64,000 bases of DNA from Veillonella tobetsuensis (GCF_001078375.1 NZ_BBXI01000003.1:107037-171036); one strand, 5' to 3'; shown: positions 1 through 9,642, counted from the stretch's first letter. Notes: a model not told the origin generated them from the sequence alone. Made by a program: numbers and translations.

Positions 1-900
1 GTATTCTCAGATGTAGATGAAGCAAAACAATTTATTGCTAAAACAGGGGCCCCTATTGTGGTGAAAGCAGATGGCCTAGCAGCTGGCAAGGGTGTTGTAG
101 TAGCAATGACTGTTGAAGAAGCTAATGCAGCAGTTGATGACATGCTAAGCGGAAACCGCTTTGGTGAGGCTGGAAGTACCGTTGTTATCGAAGAATTTAT
201 GGAAGGTGAAGAAGCGAGCCTTCTTGCCTTTGTAGATGGTAAGACCGTAGTTCCTATGATCGCATCTCAAGACCATAAGCGCATCTTTGATGGTGATAAA
301 GGTCCTAATACAGGAGGTATGGGTACCTATGCACCAGCACCTGTTTTAACCGATGCATTACGCGATGAAGCTATGAAATCTATCTTAGAACCGATGGTAG
401 CAGCTATGGAACAAGAAGGTATGCCATATGTGGGATGCCTTTATGCAGGGCTTATGATTACAAATGAAGGTCCTAAAGTTGTGGAATTTAATGCACGTTT
501 TGGTGATCCAGAAACACAAGTTGTACTGCCATTATTAGAAGGTGATTTAGGTCAAATCATGATGGCCTGTGCTACTGGTACATTAAAGGTGGATATGGTG
601 AAATGGAAAGATTCCTCTGCAGCCTGTGTAATACTTGCATCAAAGGGCTATCCTGAAACTTCTTCTAAGGGTGATGTTATCTTAGGTGAACTTGTACAAT
701 ATGATACATCTATTATTTTCCATTCTGGTACTAAATTAGAAGGTGAACACTATGTAACCAATGGTGGTCGAGTTCTCGGTGTTGTTGGGCTTGGCAAGGA
801 CCTTCGGACAGCTTTAGATCGGGCTTATGAACGGGTGAATCATATTACTTTTAAAGGTATGCAATATCGTAAGGATATTGGGGCAAAAGCTTTCAAATAA
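1..900 (+). CDS. purD: Phosphoribosylamine-glycine ligase (GARS), C-terminal part; 5' end outside window
   Basis: This enzyme joins glycine to phosphoribosylamine using ATP in de novo purine synthesis. The reading frame is open from base 1, so about 299 C-terminal residues are present and the N-terminal domain lies upstream of the window. ATP-grasp features are visible: VVKADGLAAGKGVVVA near the window start, NTGGMGTYAP, and the metal-binding stretch VEFNARFGDPETQ. The C-terminal GARS domain ends in KDIGAKAFK. An intrinsic terminator follows directly, so this is the last gene of its unit. Identification is firm. Confidence 0.96.
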   Translation, partial: VFSDVDEAKQFIAKTGAPIVVKADGLAAGKGVVVAMTVEEANAAVDDMLSGNRFGEAGSTVVIEEFMEGEEASLLAFVDGKTVVPMIASQDHKRIFDGDKGPNTGGMGTYAPAPVLTDALRDEAMKSILEPMVAAMEQEGMPYVGCLYAGLMITNEGPKVVEFNARFGDPETQVVLPLLEGDLGQIMMACATGTLKVDMVKWKDSSAACVILASKGYPETSSKGDVILGELVQYDTSIIFHSGTKLEGEHYVTNGGRVLGVVGLGKDLRTALDRAYERVNHITFKGMQYRKDIGAKAFK

Positions 901-905
901 TATAG

Positions 906-955
906 AATCCTCTACACAGTATGTGCTATGCATAAGGTGTGGAGGATTTTTATTT
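906..955 (+). terminator. Intrinsic terminator after purD
   Basis: AATCCTCTACAC (906-917) pairs with GTGTGGAGGATT (937-948), with one G-U pair, and a T-rich tail follows. Confidence 0.85.
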
Positions 956-992
956 TCTACAATTTACTACGTACCTATGATATAATAATATC

Positions 993-1112
993 GATATAAA
1001 GAGAGCCCACCAACGTGGATGGCGTTAGGCGCATCTCTATAATTTTGAAACTGATTGATGACGCCTAACGTGTAGAAGTGAAGTAGTACTTCTGCACGTT
1101 AGGTGTTTTGCT
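993..1112 (+). promoter_or_regulatory. Structured leader upstream of menF with alternative helices
   Basis: A TATAAT-like -10 lies at 981-986, placing a transcript start near 993. The 5' part can close as AGAGA (1000-1004) with TCTCT (1034-1038), with an inner CCAC/GTGG hairpin at 1007-1018. CGTTAGGCG (1023-1031) is fully complementary to CGCCTAACG (1062-1070). That same segment is also the 5' arm of an 18-bp hairpin (1062-1079 with 1088-1105) followed by TTTT. The two pairings exclude each other, as in an attenuator or riboswitch. I do not recognise a known riboswitch class. The architecture is seen in the sequence; regulation is inferred. Confidence 0.6.
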
Positions 1113-1148
1113 ATAGTCTATTTTATTCTGTAATAGCGATATACAATT

Positions 1149-2291
1149 ATGATATATAACAAAGAACCGTTACAACTGAATAATCCAGTAGCTTTTTGGC
1201 TTAATTTCCCCAATGAGGAACGCGTTTTTTGGGTGGATCGTCAAAGTGACCGTATCGTTGTAGGCGCTAAACGTCTGGCTACAGTTCAAGATGATGAGGA
1301 CCGCCATAATTATGCTTATGTATTTTATGGGGATACTTTTTTTGAGCAATCAAAGGACCCTAAATGGGCTGGCATGGGCCATGAAATGATTGCTTTCACC
1401 CATTACTACATTGTAGAAAATGGGGAATCCTTTTACTTGCATGCTGGTGAAGGTGTGAAAATTGAGGATTTTGCTGTGCCTCGTATTCGTCATGACTATA
1501 AGGAAACTAGCGATGATAAGGCGGATTGGGATCGTTTAATGACAGCTATTGCCAATGGTATCAACGGTGGAGAAATGACGAAGGTTGTTTCCTCTCGTGA
1601 GGTGGAATTCACTAGTGAAACACCATATAATGTAGCCAGCATTTTAGCGAACTTAGTAGATAATAATCCGAATTGCTTTATCTTTGGCTATGAGAAGGAT
1701 AGGCGCACCTTTGTGGGGGCCTCTCCTGAAATTTTGGTGCGTCATCGTGGTAGTGAAATTCTTAGCTATGCATTGGCTGGAACCGCACCAAAGGACGGCC
1801 CTAATGCGTGGACTAAGGAACAGTTGCTAAGTGATAAGAAAAATCTCTTTGAACATAATATCGTCCGTGACCGTATTGTAAATACGATGAAGCAAATCAC
1901 TCCAGACGTTACGGTGGAGGAAACTGGCATTATGGAGCTAGCTCATCTCTATCATTTGCGTACCATTATTACTGCAAAAGATAGCACAAAATCTCTCGTA
2001 GAATGGGCAAAATTACTACATCCAACACCGGCTCTTGGTGGTGAACCACGAGACAAGGCGATGGCTCTCTTAGAAACATACGAAGCTCATGAGCGCGGTA
2101 TGTACGCTGCACCATTTGGCTTTATGAAGGATATGGGGGATGGCATTGTTGTCGTTGCCATTCGTTCTGCCTTGATCATGGATAATATTCTCTATGCCTA
2201 TGCAGGATGTGGTGTTGTAGCTGATTCTGATGCGGATGAAGAATATATAGAGACTAATAATAAAATGCGCACCATATTGGATGCGTTATAA
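1149..2291 (+). CDS. menF: Isochorismate synthase
   Basis: It converts chorismate to isochorismate, the first committed step to menaquinone. The 380-residue protein has the chorismate-binding fold in its C-terminal two thirds. The family signature LGGEPRDKA is followed by the conserved ERGMYAAPFGF region, and NGGEMTKVVSSREVEF marks the start of the catalytic domain. The start ATG has no clear Shine-Dalgarno, so the exact N-terminus is less sure. First gene of the men operon, 43 bases before menD. A plain anthranilate or aminodeoxychorismate synthase component is less likely given the men neighbours. Confidence 0.92.
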   Translation: MIYNKEPLQLNNPVAFWLNFPNEERVFWVDRQSDRIVVGAKRLATVQDDEDRHNYAYVFYGDTFFEQSKDPKWAGMGHEMIAFTHYYIVENGESFYLHAGEGVKIEDFAVPRIRHDYKETSDDKADWDRLMTAIANGINGGEMTKVVSSREVEFTSETPYNVASILANLVDNNPNCFIFGYEKDRRTFVGASPEILVRHRGSEILSYALAGTAPKDGPNAWTKEQLLSDKKNLFEHNIVRDRIVNTMKQITPDVTVEETGIMELAHLYHLRTIITAKDSTKSLVEWAKLLHPTPALGGEPRDKAMALLETYEAHERGMYAAPFGFMKDMGDGIVVVAIRSALIMDNILYAYAGCGVVADSDADEEYIETNNKMRTILDAL

Positions 2292-2334
2292 ACATTTCCA
2301 CATCTAACAGTAGGGGTGTTTGAAAGGAAATAGG

Positions 2335-4035
2335 ATGAACGAATATATTGCTGCCTTGGTGGATGAGTTCCATCAACTCGGCGTCCGTCATGCTGTGTTT
2401 AGCCCTGGTTCTCGTTCTACAACGATGGCCATGCTCTTCACTGAACATGAAGGATTCACAACATATATGAATATAGATGAGCGCTCTGCTAGCTTTATGG
2501 CTCTCGGTATTGCAAAGGCTCATAGGGTACCAACTGTACTCGTGTGCACCTCTGGTTCGGCTGTGGCCCATTATTTGCCAGCTCTTTTAGAGGCTCAATA
2601 CAGTGGGGTGCCGTTAATTATACTCTCTGCAGATAGACCGCATACCTTGCAATATGTAGGGGCACCTCAGACGGTGGATCAACATAAAATCTTTGGTTCT
2701 GCTGTAAATTACTACGAAGAATTAGCAGTGCCTCAAGAATCTCATTACTATACATACCCTCGTCAGGTAGCTCGCAAGGCTTACATGAAGGCGATGGATA
2801 TAAAAAAAGGTCCTGTACATATCAATGTACCTCTTTTTGAACCTTTAGTACCTGAACTAGACTCCAAACATTTTGAAGGGGGACGTAGTCCTTATCAAGT
2901 GGTACAGGCAAACTGGATTGGAGAATCCTTTAATGCTAATCCGCTGCTTGAAAAATTTAAACGCATACTTATCTTAGCTGGACCACAGGTTGATGTAGAC
3001 GAGGCGCAAAGTATTTTTACTTTTGCAAAGAATTTACAAGCCCCTATATTGGCGGATTCATTATCTAATGTACGACGTTGTAATGCAGAAAATACAACAG
3101 ATCCTGAGAATGACGTAATTATCTCTACATATGATGCTTTTTTAACAGATAAGGATGTCTGGACACTCGTAAAGCCTGATTGCATTATTCAGTTTGGCCA
3201 AATTGTTGTGTCTAAACGAGTACAACAAATGCTTGCTAGCTGGGATGGTGTGGAATATATTGAGGTCAATCCTACATCAGACTGGATGAATCCAACAGGG
3301 ATGACTACAATACATATGCAAGCTAATATTCCTGTGTTTATAAATCTGTATGGCATAAAACAAGGATCTAGTGAATATCTAAAAAAATGGCAATATTTAG
3401 AACATGTAGCCAAGCAGCAACTCAGTCTTGCTGAACAAGAGAGCACATGTTTTGAAGGCCGCACCATTCAGGAATTACAAAAATTTATTCCAGAGGATAG
3501 TCAAATCTTAGTAGCCAATAGTATGACAATTCGAGATTTTGATTATTTTTGGTTCTCTGGTAAATCTAGCGCTGTTCTTTATGGCAATCGTGGTGTTAAT
3601 GGTATCGATGGTACTATATCAACTGCATTAGGTCTTGCTACAAATGGCAAACCCACATATTTGGTGACAGGGGATTTATCCTTTTTTCATGACATGAATG
3701 GTTTAGCTGTCGCTAAAACACATGGGCTTAATTTGACCATCATATTGCACAATAATGATGGAGGCGGAATTTTTGAATATTTACCGCAAAAGGGTACCAA
3801 GCATTTTGATTATCTGTTCTCCACGGAACAAGGCTTAGATTATGATGGGGCTGCTCGTCTGTATGGTTGTGGCTATACTAAATTAACTTATCCTGATGAA
3901 CTTCAGGCGGCTTTGGCTGCGTCTAGTATAGAACAGGGGGTTCATATTATTGAAATCCCTACAAGCCGTGAAGGTAGTTGTGACTTACACAAAACATATA
4001 CAACTATTTCTATTGATATGGAGGTGTTACAATGA
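2335..4035 (+). CDS. menD: SEPHCHC synthase (2-succinyl-5-enolpyruvyl-6-hydroxy-3-cyclohexene-1-carboxylate synthase)
   Basis: A thiamine-diphosphate enzyme that adds the succinyl semialdehyde unit from 2-oxoglutarate to isochorismate. The protein is 566 residues, a normal MenD length. The N-terminal SPGSRSTTMAM motif and the C-terminal ThDP-binding segment (GDLSFFHDMNG through NNDGGGIF) are clear. The ATG at 2335 is chosen because AAAGGA sits just upstream; a TTG at 2320 would lie on the far side of that ribosome binding site. The stop overlaps the menH start (ATGA), implying translational coupling. Confidence 0.96.
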   Translation: MNEYIAALVDEFHQLGVRHAVFSPGSRSTTMAMLFTEHEGFTTYMNIDERSASFMALGIAKAHRVPTVLVCTSGSAVAHYLPALLEAQYSGVPLIILSADRPHTLQYVGAPQTVDQHKIFGSAVNYYEELAVPQESHYYTYPRQVARKAYMKAMDIKKGPVHINVPLFEPLVPELDSKHFEGGRSPYQVVQANWIGESFNANPLLEKFKRILILAGPQVDVDEAQSIFTFAKNLQAPILADSLSNVRRCNAENTTDPENDVIISTYDAFLTDKDVWTLVKPDCIIQFGQIVVSKRVQQMLASWDGVEYIEVNPTSDWMNPTGMTTIHMQANIPVFINLYGIKQGSSEYLKKWQYLEHVAKQQLSLAEQESTCFEGRTIQELQKFIPEDSQILVANSMTIRDFDYFWFSGKSSAVLYGNRGVNGIDGTISTALGLATNGKPTYLVTGDLSFFHDMNGLAVAKTHGLNLTIILHNNDGGGIFEYLPQKGTKHFDYLFSTEQGLDYDGAARLYGCGYTKLTYPDELQAALAASSIEQGVHIIEIPTSREGSCDLHKTYTTISIDMEVLQ

Positions 4036-4892
4036 GCCAATATGCTTGTAATATTGTAGAAAACTCCATATATAATCCAACGCTTCGCATGTATATCGAC
4101 CTTGGTGAGTATCGATATGGGGTGACGCTAGCTGGTGCCGGTAAACCTCTTGTGTGTTTACATGGTTTTTCTGAGTCTGGTTATACCTGGGATGGCATCG
4201 TTGTGCCAGGCTATCAACTTATCCGTATCGATACGATTGGACATGGAGATTCGGATATTCCAGAGGATGAGACTGCTTTTTCTATTCCTACTATGCTCAA
4301 CGATTTGCATACGGTGATTTCTGCCGTGGCTGGTGAAAGCTATTCTCTCATGGGATACTCCATGGGGGCACGAATAGCTTTACTATATGCTCTTGAGTAT
4401 AGTTCTGAAATTGAAAACCTCATCTTAGAAAGTGGTTCATTTGGTATTGAATCAGACGTAGAGCGACAAGCGCGTAAAGCTGCTGATGAACAATTAGCAC
4501 TAGCTATTGAAGATAATGATGGAGAGTGGTTTGCTGCTAAATGGGCTGACATTTCTATTTTTGAAAGTCAACATCAGCTTTCACCAGTTGTACAAGATAA
4601 GTTGTTTCAACGTCGGGCCCATAATAGTCCTTATGCATTAGCAGCTACATTGCGTGGCTCGGGGCAAGGTGTAATGCCCTATGTGGGTCATCGATTACAA
4701 GAATTATCCATGCCATCTTTATATATTAGTGGCGCACTAGATACAAAATATACTACAATAGGAGAAGAACTGTTTAGTAATGTACCAAACTGTGAACATG
4801 TTATCGTCAATGGGGCGGGACATAATGTACATTTAGAAAAGCCGGGTCCGTTTATGACGGCCTTAGCAGATTTTTTATATAAGGAAAGGTAA
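4032..4892 (+). CDS. menH: SHCHC synthase, alpha/beta hydrolase
   Basis: An alpha/beta-hydrolase of 286 residues expected to eliminate pyruvate from the MenD product. The oxyanion region [11 protein letters not shown] (about 40-50) and nucleophile elbow GYSMGAR (Ser110) are present. The acidic position and the C-terminal [11 protein letters not shown] histidine complete the triad. Overlap with menD and the 5-base gap to menB make the assignment in the pathway secure. Outside this context the fold alone would only say hydrolase. Confidence 0.9.
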   Translation: MSQYACNIVENSIYNPTLRMYIDLGEYRYGVTLAGAGKPLVCLHGFSESGYTWDGIVVPGYQLIRIDTIGHGDSDIPEDETAFSIPTMLNDLHTVISAVAGESYSLMGYSMGARIALLYALEYSSEIENLILESGSFGIESDVERQARKAADEQLALAIEDNDGEWFAAKWADISIFESQHQLSPVVQDKLFQRRAHNSPYALAATLRGSGQGVMPYVGHRLQELSMPSLYISGALDTKYTTIGEELFSNVPNCEHVIVNGAGHNVHLEKPGPFMTALADFLYKER

Positions 4893-4897
4893 CATTC

Positions 4898-5740
4898 ATG
4901 AGCAAATTTGATTGGAAAGTATTGGATCGTAATTATGAAGATGTAATTTACGAAACATACAATGGTATTGCAAAAATTACTATTAACCGTCCAGAGGTGC
5001 GCAACGCGTTCCGTCCTAAAACAGTTATGGAATTAATCGACGCTTTTACAGTAGCTCGCGAAGATAACGAAGTAGGCGTAATCGTGTTAACTGGTGCTAA
5101 CCACGGTAAAGGCGAAGATAAAGAAGCATTCTGTTCTGGTGGCGACCAAAGCGTGCGCGGTCACGGTGGTTATGTAGGTGACGATAATGTGCCTCGCTTG
5201 AACGTTCTCGATTTACAACGTTTGATTCGCGTTATCCCTAAACCTGTTATTGCCATGGTTAACGGTTTTGCTATCGGTGGTGGTCATGTATTGCACATCG
5301 TATGTGACCTTACTATCGCTTCTGAAAATGCTAAATTCGGTCAAACTGGTCCTCGCGTAGGCTCCTTCGATGCTGGTTACGGCGCAGGCTATTTGGCTCG
5401 TATGATCGGTCATAAACGCGCTCGTGAAGTATGGTTCTTGTGCCGTCAATACACTGCTGCTCAAGCGTATGAAATGGGCATGGTTAACACAGTTGTACCA
5501 TTCGACAAGTTGGAAGAAGAAACAGTTCAATGGTGTAATGAAATCCTTGAATTGTCCCCAATGGCATTGCGTATGTTGAAAGGTGCCTTCAACGCCGATA
5601 CTGATGGTCTTGCAGGCTTACAACAATTTGCAGGGGATGCTACATTGATGTACTACACAATCGATGAAGCAAAAGAAGGTCGTGACGCGTTCAAAGAAAA
5701 ACGCAAACCAAACTTCAAACAATTCCCTAAATTCCCTTAA
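4898..5740 (+). CDS. menB: 1,4-dihydroxy-2-naphthoyl-CoA synthase
   Basis: A crotonase-fold enzyme that closes the second ring from o-succinylbenzoyl-CoA. The 280-residue length fits MenB. Diagnostic segments are [35 protein letters not shown] and [18 protein letters not shown], and the C-terminus ends NFKQFPKFP, as in many MenB proteins. Codon use is visibly more biased (AAC, TTC, CGT/CGC) than in menH or menE next door, suggesting high expression. Two hairpins follow before menE. Confidence 0.97.
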   Translation: MSKFDWKVLDRNYEDVIYETYNGIAKITINRPEVRNAFRPKTVMELIDAFTVAREDNEVGVIVLTGANHGKGEDKEAFCSGGDQSVRGHGGYVGDDNVPRLNVLDLQRLIRVIPKPVIAMVNGFAIGGGHVLHIVCDLTIASENAKFGQTGPRVGSFDAGYGAGYLARMIGHKRAREVWFLCRQYTAAQAYEMGMVNTVVPFDKLEEETVQWCNEILELSPMALRMLKGAFNADTDGLAGLQQFAGDATLMYYTIDEAKEGRDAFKEKRKPNFKQFPKFP

Positions 5741-5742
5741 TC

Positions 5743-5822
5743 GGACTATGGTTATCAGTCCTTATGTGTGGACCTGAACCCTTTACATAATAAGCAGTGC
5801 GCCTCTATATGAGGCGCCTTTC
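5743..5822 (+). promoter_or_regulatory. Two hairpins between menB and menE
   Basis: GGACT/AGTCC (about 5743-5760) is followed by a tight hairpin, GCGCCTC (5799-5805) with GAGGCGC (5811-5817), and CTTTCTT. The second looks like a weak intrinsic terminator or attenuator, which could lower expression of menE-menC-menI relative to menF-D-H-B. Confidence 0.55.
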
Positions 5823-5867
5823 TTATACGTATATGTTTTATAGTATTATGGCTAGCTAAGAGGTGAG

Positions 5868-7295
5868 ATGATGGAATGGTTACGACATGGAAAACAGTAC
5901 TATCCGAATCGTATATGTATGAATAATTACACCTATCAGGATATATATAGTGCTGTTGTGAACGTGGCGACGCGATTACAAACACTGTCAGATACACGTA
6001 TCGCTATAGTGTCGGATAACTCCGTAACAATGGCCGTTTATCTCTTGGCAGCCATGCTAGTCCGCAAAGAGGCACTCTTATTAAATGTTCATCTTACAGC
6101 GGGCGAAATAGAAAAACAGTTATGTGAGCTGCATATTACAACCGTGTTACATAGTGCTAAGCGACGGACACAAGTCCCAGCATCCGTAATAGCCATTGAG
6201 TTTGAATCCGTGGAAGCTATGTTGTGTGATATAGCAGAGGATACCTTTGATTGGACCTTTGCTGAGCATGACATAGCTGCTATTATGAATACCAGTGCTA
6301 CAACAGGGCAGTTTAAATCAGTGCCGCTTCGTTGGAGTCAAATTAAGTCTCATGTACAAGCATCACAAGCGGTGTTGGGTAGAACAGAGCAGGACAATTG
6401 GTTCATGGTGTTGCCGTTGTTTCATGTAAGCGGATTATCCATCTTGATGAGATCTTTGTATAATGGTACGGCTATGACTATTATGGAATCCTATGACGAA
6501 GAACAAGTACTGCAATATATTCATGATGGTCGCATTAATATGATGTCTCTGGTACCTACCATCTTAAAGAAGTTAGAACCGCGCATTACTCACCATCAAT
6601 TGCGTGTCATCTTATTGGGCGGTGAATTTATACCGCGACCTCTAGTTGATGCATGTATAGCAAAGCAGTTACCAATTTATAAAACCTATGGTATGACGGA
6701 AACTTTTAGTCAAAGCGTGACCATGCCTGTATTATCAAATCTAAATAAACTCGATTCGGTAGGTAAACCCTTGCCGAGGATGACTGTACATATCGTAAAT
6801 CCTGATGTCGATGGGGTTGGGGAAATCCATTTAAATGGGCCCATGGTTATGAGTGGTTATATCAATCGCGAGCCGATTCATGGCGATTTTAATACCGATG
6901 ATATGGGTTATGTCGATGAAGATGGGTTTTTATACATCTTAAACCGCCGTACAGATTTGATTATTTCTGGAGGCGAGAATATCTATCCGAAGGAAATTGA
7001 AGATACTGTGTATGCTATGCAAGGTGTGAAGGAATGTGCGGTTATTCCTGTAGCCGATACGAAATGGGGGCAGGTGCCCGCACTATTTGTTGCTTTTGAT
7101 GATATAGATGCATTAGGTGCCGATTTGAAAATGATCGTGCGAGACTATCTTTCTAGTAAGCTAGCCAAATACAAGGTGCCTAAATACATTACAATTATGG
7201 ATGCATTGCCACGTAATGGGACAGGTAAGATTATGCGTAAGTCGTTGGCCGCCCATCTCGATATGACTGCGTCAAATGGAGGTTCTCATGAATGA
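5868..7295 (+). CDS. menE: o-Succinylbenzoate-CoA ligase
   Basis: An AMP-forming acyl-CoA synthetase that activates o-succinylbenzoate with ATP and CoA. The 475 residues carry the usual motifs in order: a diverged P-loop TSATTGQFKS, YGMTETFSQ, the hinge region RTDLIISGGENIYP, and the C-terminal catalytic lysine motif RNGTGKIMRK. The second glycine of the usual TSGTTG loop is alanine here. AAGAGGTG lies just upstream; ATG at 5868 or 5871 are both possible. Overlaps menC by 8 bases. Confidence 0.92.
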   Translation: MMEWLRHGKQYYPNRICMNNYTYQDIYSAVVNVATRLQTLSDTRIAIVSDNSVTMAVYLLAAMLVRKEALLLNVHLTAGEIEKQLCELHITTVLHSAKRRTQVPASVIAIEFESVEAMLCDIAEDTFDWTFAEHDIAAIMNTSATTGQFKSVPLRWSQIKSHVQASQAVLGRTEQDNWFMVLPLFHVSGLSILMRSLYNGTAMTIMESYDEEQVLQYIHDGRINMMSLVPTILKKLEPRITHHQLRVILLGGEFIPRPLVDACIAKQLPIYKTYGMTETFSQSVTMPVLSNLNKLDSVGKPLPRMTVHIVNPDVDGVGEIHLNGPMVMSGYINREPIHGDFNTDDMGYVDEDGFLYILNRRTDLIISGGENIYPKEIEDTVYAMQGVKECAVIPVADTKWGQVPALFVAFDDIDALGADLKMIVRDYLSSKLAKYKVPKYITIMDALPRNGTGKIMRKSLAAHLDMTASNGGSHE

Positions 7296-8430
7296 TGTAT
7301 TGAACTTTAAATCCATAACGACGTATCGTGTGGCTTTGCCGTTAAAGTTTGAATTTAAAACGGCTAAGGGTACTGTTCGTGTTCGTGAAAGTATCATCGT
7401 TCGTATCGAGGATCAACAAGGCTATGTTGGATACGGGGAATGTGTCGCTTTCACAGACCCTTTTTATACGGCGGAAACTGTTGATTCCGCATGGAAACAA
7501 TTGGTGGATACCTATATTCTAGAGTTGCGCTTGATGCGGCCAAAACCATTAATGGCCTATATTCGGCAGTTACAATTTTGGTTAAAGCGCGATAATATGC
7601 CCATGACGATAGCAGGCCTTGAAAATGCTTTAATTAATCTAGATTGCAACCGAAAAGGCGTGAATTCTGTGTCGTATATCATGGGGCAGCCTTTAGAATC
7701 AACTATTTCCAATGGCATCGTCATTGGTGACGTGTCCATGGATGAACTATTAGGTATCGTGGAACAGCATGTAGCCAATGGTTGTAAACGAATTAAACTC
7801 AAGGTATCGCCTCGTGATGGTTATGAACGGACACGACTTGTGCGTGATGCTTATCCAGCTCTAGCATTAGCTGTTGATGCTAATCAAAGTTATACCTATG
7901 ACCAGCTAGATATGGTGGCTGCCTATAATGATTTGCATTTGCTCTGCATAGAGGAACCCTTTAGCATGACGAATTTGACTACCTATAAAGCGTGGAAGAA
8001 ATCGTTGCTTAATTGGCCTATTACGACCGCTATTTGTTTAGATGAGTCGATGTTATCCTATGATGACTTATCTTATGCAATCGAATATAGATTAATAGAT
8101 GTACTCAATGTAAAAGCAGGTCGTCTTGGGGGCTTAATACAGACGCGAGCCGCTATTTTACGATGCCGCGAAGCAGGTATTCCCTACTGGATTGGTAGTA
8201 TGGTTGAATCAGGAATCTCAAAGATATTACATGTTCAACTTGCTGCCTTAGGTGATACCTATATGGCAGGGGATTTATCTGATTCTAGTCGCTATTTTGA
8301 ACATGACCTTATCAATCCAGAAATTTTATTTACCGATGGGACCATGCAGGTGCCTAATGGTGCTGGTCTTGGCGTTGATGTATTGGATAATCGTATTGAA
8401 GAATATACAGTGGAGAAGCGAACACTATGA
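7288..8430 (+). CDS. menC: o-Succinylbenzoate synthase
   Basis: An enolase-superfamily dehydratase of 380 residues making o-succinylbenzoate from SHCHC. The catalytic lysine pair (RIKLKVSP), metal ligands (AVDAN, IEEPF, LDESM) and second-shell lysine (NVKAGRLGG) are all visible. The ATG at 7288 is preferred because TGGAGG lies at 7277-7282; an upstream in-frame ATG at 7276 is inside that site. It overlaps the end of menE, and its stop overlaps the next start. Confidence 0.94.
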   Translation: MNDVLNFKSITTYRVALPLKFEFKTAKGTVRVRESIIVRIEDQQGYVGYGECVAFTDPFYTAETVDSAWKQLVDTYILELRLMRPKPLMAYIRQLQFWLKRDNMPMTIAGLENALINLDCNRKGVNSVSYIMGQPLESTISNGIVIGDVSMDELLGIVEQHVANGCKRIKLKVSPRDGYERTRLVRDAYPALALAVDANQSYTYDQLDMVAAYNDLHLLCIEEPFSMTNLTTYKAWKKSLLNWPITTAICLDESMLSYDDLSYAIEYRLIDVLNVKAGRLGGLIQTRAAILRCREAGIPYWIGSMVESGISKILHVQLAALGDTYMAGDLSDSSRYFEHDLINPEILFTDGTMQVPNGAGLGVDVLDNRIEEYTVEKRTL

Positions 8431-8804
8431 CAATGATAGACGCATTACAAATCGATTGTGTAGAGCTAACCGGACCTACCAGTGGGCAAGGGGTGATGCA
8501 TTTAACTAGTTATCATGCGCAACCACAAGGCTATCTCAATGGCGGAGCTACCTTGGCCTTTGGTGAAATTTTATCGGGGATGCTCAGCAATCAACTGATT
8601 CGAGATGATCAATTTGCTGTAGGACAATCGGTAACCGCAAATCACATGCGCCCTATGAAAGCAGAAGGCGATTTGATTGCTAAAGGACAGCTACTCTTAC
8701 AAGGGAAAACATCTCATGTTTGGCGCTTTGATATGTATGATGAAAGCCATCGCTTGATATCTCAGGTTACCGTAACCTGTGCGATAGTACCTAAAAATCG
8801 ATAA
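8427..8804 (+). CDS. menI: Hotdog-fold thioesterase, probable DHNA-CoA hydrolase
   Basis: A 125-residue single-domain hotdog protein of the PaaI/MenI type. The conserved NGGATLAFGEILSG segment supplies the usual glycine pair and acidic catalytic residue. Position as last gene of the men operon, with ATGA overlap with menC, points to hydrolysis of 1,4-dihydroxy-2-naphthoyl-CoA before MenA. Family membership is clear; the substrate is inferred from the neighbours. Confidence 0.8.
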   Translation: MTMIDALQIDCVELTGPTSGQGVMHLTSYHAQPQGYLNGGATLAFGEILSGMLSNQLIRDDQFAVGQSVTANHMRPMKAEGDLIAKGQLLLQGKTSHVWRFDMYDESHRLISQVTVTCAIVPKNR

Positions 8805-8974
8805 GAAAAAAGACCTCTTTTTGTAAGCTGATACGGAAAAGAGGTAGAGGGTAGCAAAATTCGACTTTGGCCCTGCGAAGCCCGAAGGGCGTAGACAGAC
8901 CCGGCCGGTGGAGAATTTTATTACCATCTACCTCTACAAACGTATTTGCTACGAAAGAGGTCTTTATTTTCTTG
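8803..8974 (+). repeat. Large nested hairpin with conserved 50-nt apical element (copy 1)
   Basis: Outer arms AAAGACCTCTTT (8809-8820) and AAAGAGGTCTTT (8954-8965) enclose a second stem, GAGGTAGAGG... with ...CCATCTACCTC (8841-8862 and 8915-8934). At the tip sits a GC-rich 50-nt element (8864-8913) starting ACTTTGGCCCTGCGAAG. The reverse complement of 35025-35074 matches it at 44 of 50 positions, although the surrounding stems differ. It follows menI and reaches the stop of the convergent gene, so it probably also terminates transcription. Confidence 0.8.
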
Positions 8975-9581
8975 TGATTTTATAGAGTGCTTCGATATCT
9001 GGGATATCGTAGATGGCCCAAGTTCCATCACCGATGTGCTTCATAAGTACTCGGATGGGAGCTGTTTGGTTTGTTTTTGTATTGTGAATCGTTACGGTTA
9101 CTGTGGCGGTATCGCCATTATCTTCAGAGGTAATGTTTTTTATCTCCCAATGTCGTTGTTTAAATAATTCACCCCGTTGGATGCGGTCTACCATAGAAAA
9201 CGTATTGGATGTGTCTTCGCTTTCAACATCTGAATCACTACTATTTTGCGATTTGAAACTATCTGGATCCTCTACATATTTACGAATTACATCATCAAGA
9301 AGGGCTGGTCCAAATGTTTTTGTTGCTGCCACAGCGGCCTTGCCTAATGGTGAGGATGTATCCACATAGGTGTTGCCCTCGCGGGTAACGATATTTTTAA
9401 CCAATGATGTTGTATCGATGTGCTCCAATACCGTATCCGCATCTTTGTTTTCAACGGCTTCACGGATAGTTTGGAACGTATAGACTGGTGTATGAGGAAT
9501 ATACCATAAGAAATACCACATAGCGCTCAGTGCAGCTATGATGGCAATAATAATTGCTATTGTTAATGTTTTTGATCTCAT
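8964..9581 (-). CDS. Membrane-anchored DUF2939-like protein
   Basis: The 205-residue protein has one N-terminal membrane segment (LTIAIIIAIIAALSAMWYFL, about residues 5-24). A region beginning TPVYTFQTIREAVENKDADTVLEHID resembles the DUF2939 pattern of short alpha-helical hairpins in exported or envelope-anchored proteins. The middle is acidic and serine-rich (about 140-150). The start at 9581 is chosen because CGGAG precedes it; an upstream ATG at 9620 lacks such a site. Function unknown. It is convergent with the men operon and divergent from the barrel gene. Confidence 0.6.
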   Translation of the reverse strand: MRSKTLTIAIIIAIIAALSAMWYFLWYIPHTPVYTFQTIREAVENKDADTVLEHIDTTSLVKNIVTREGNTYVDTSSPLGKAAVAATKTFGPALLDDVIRKYVEDPDSFKSQNSSDSDVESEDTSNTFSMVDRIQRGELFKQRHWEIKNITSEDNGDTATVTVTIHNTKTNQTAPIRVLMKHIGDGTWAIYDIPDIEALYKITRK

Positions 9582-9642
9582 AATGTTGCTCCGATGTATA
9601 TAATACATATATTTTAACACATAAATTTCTCCTTCTCTATAG

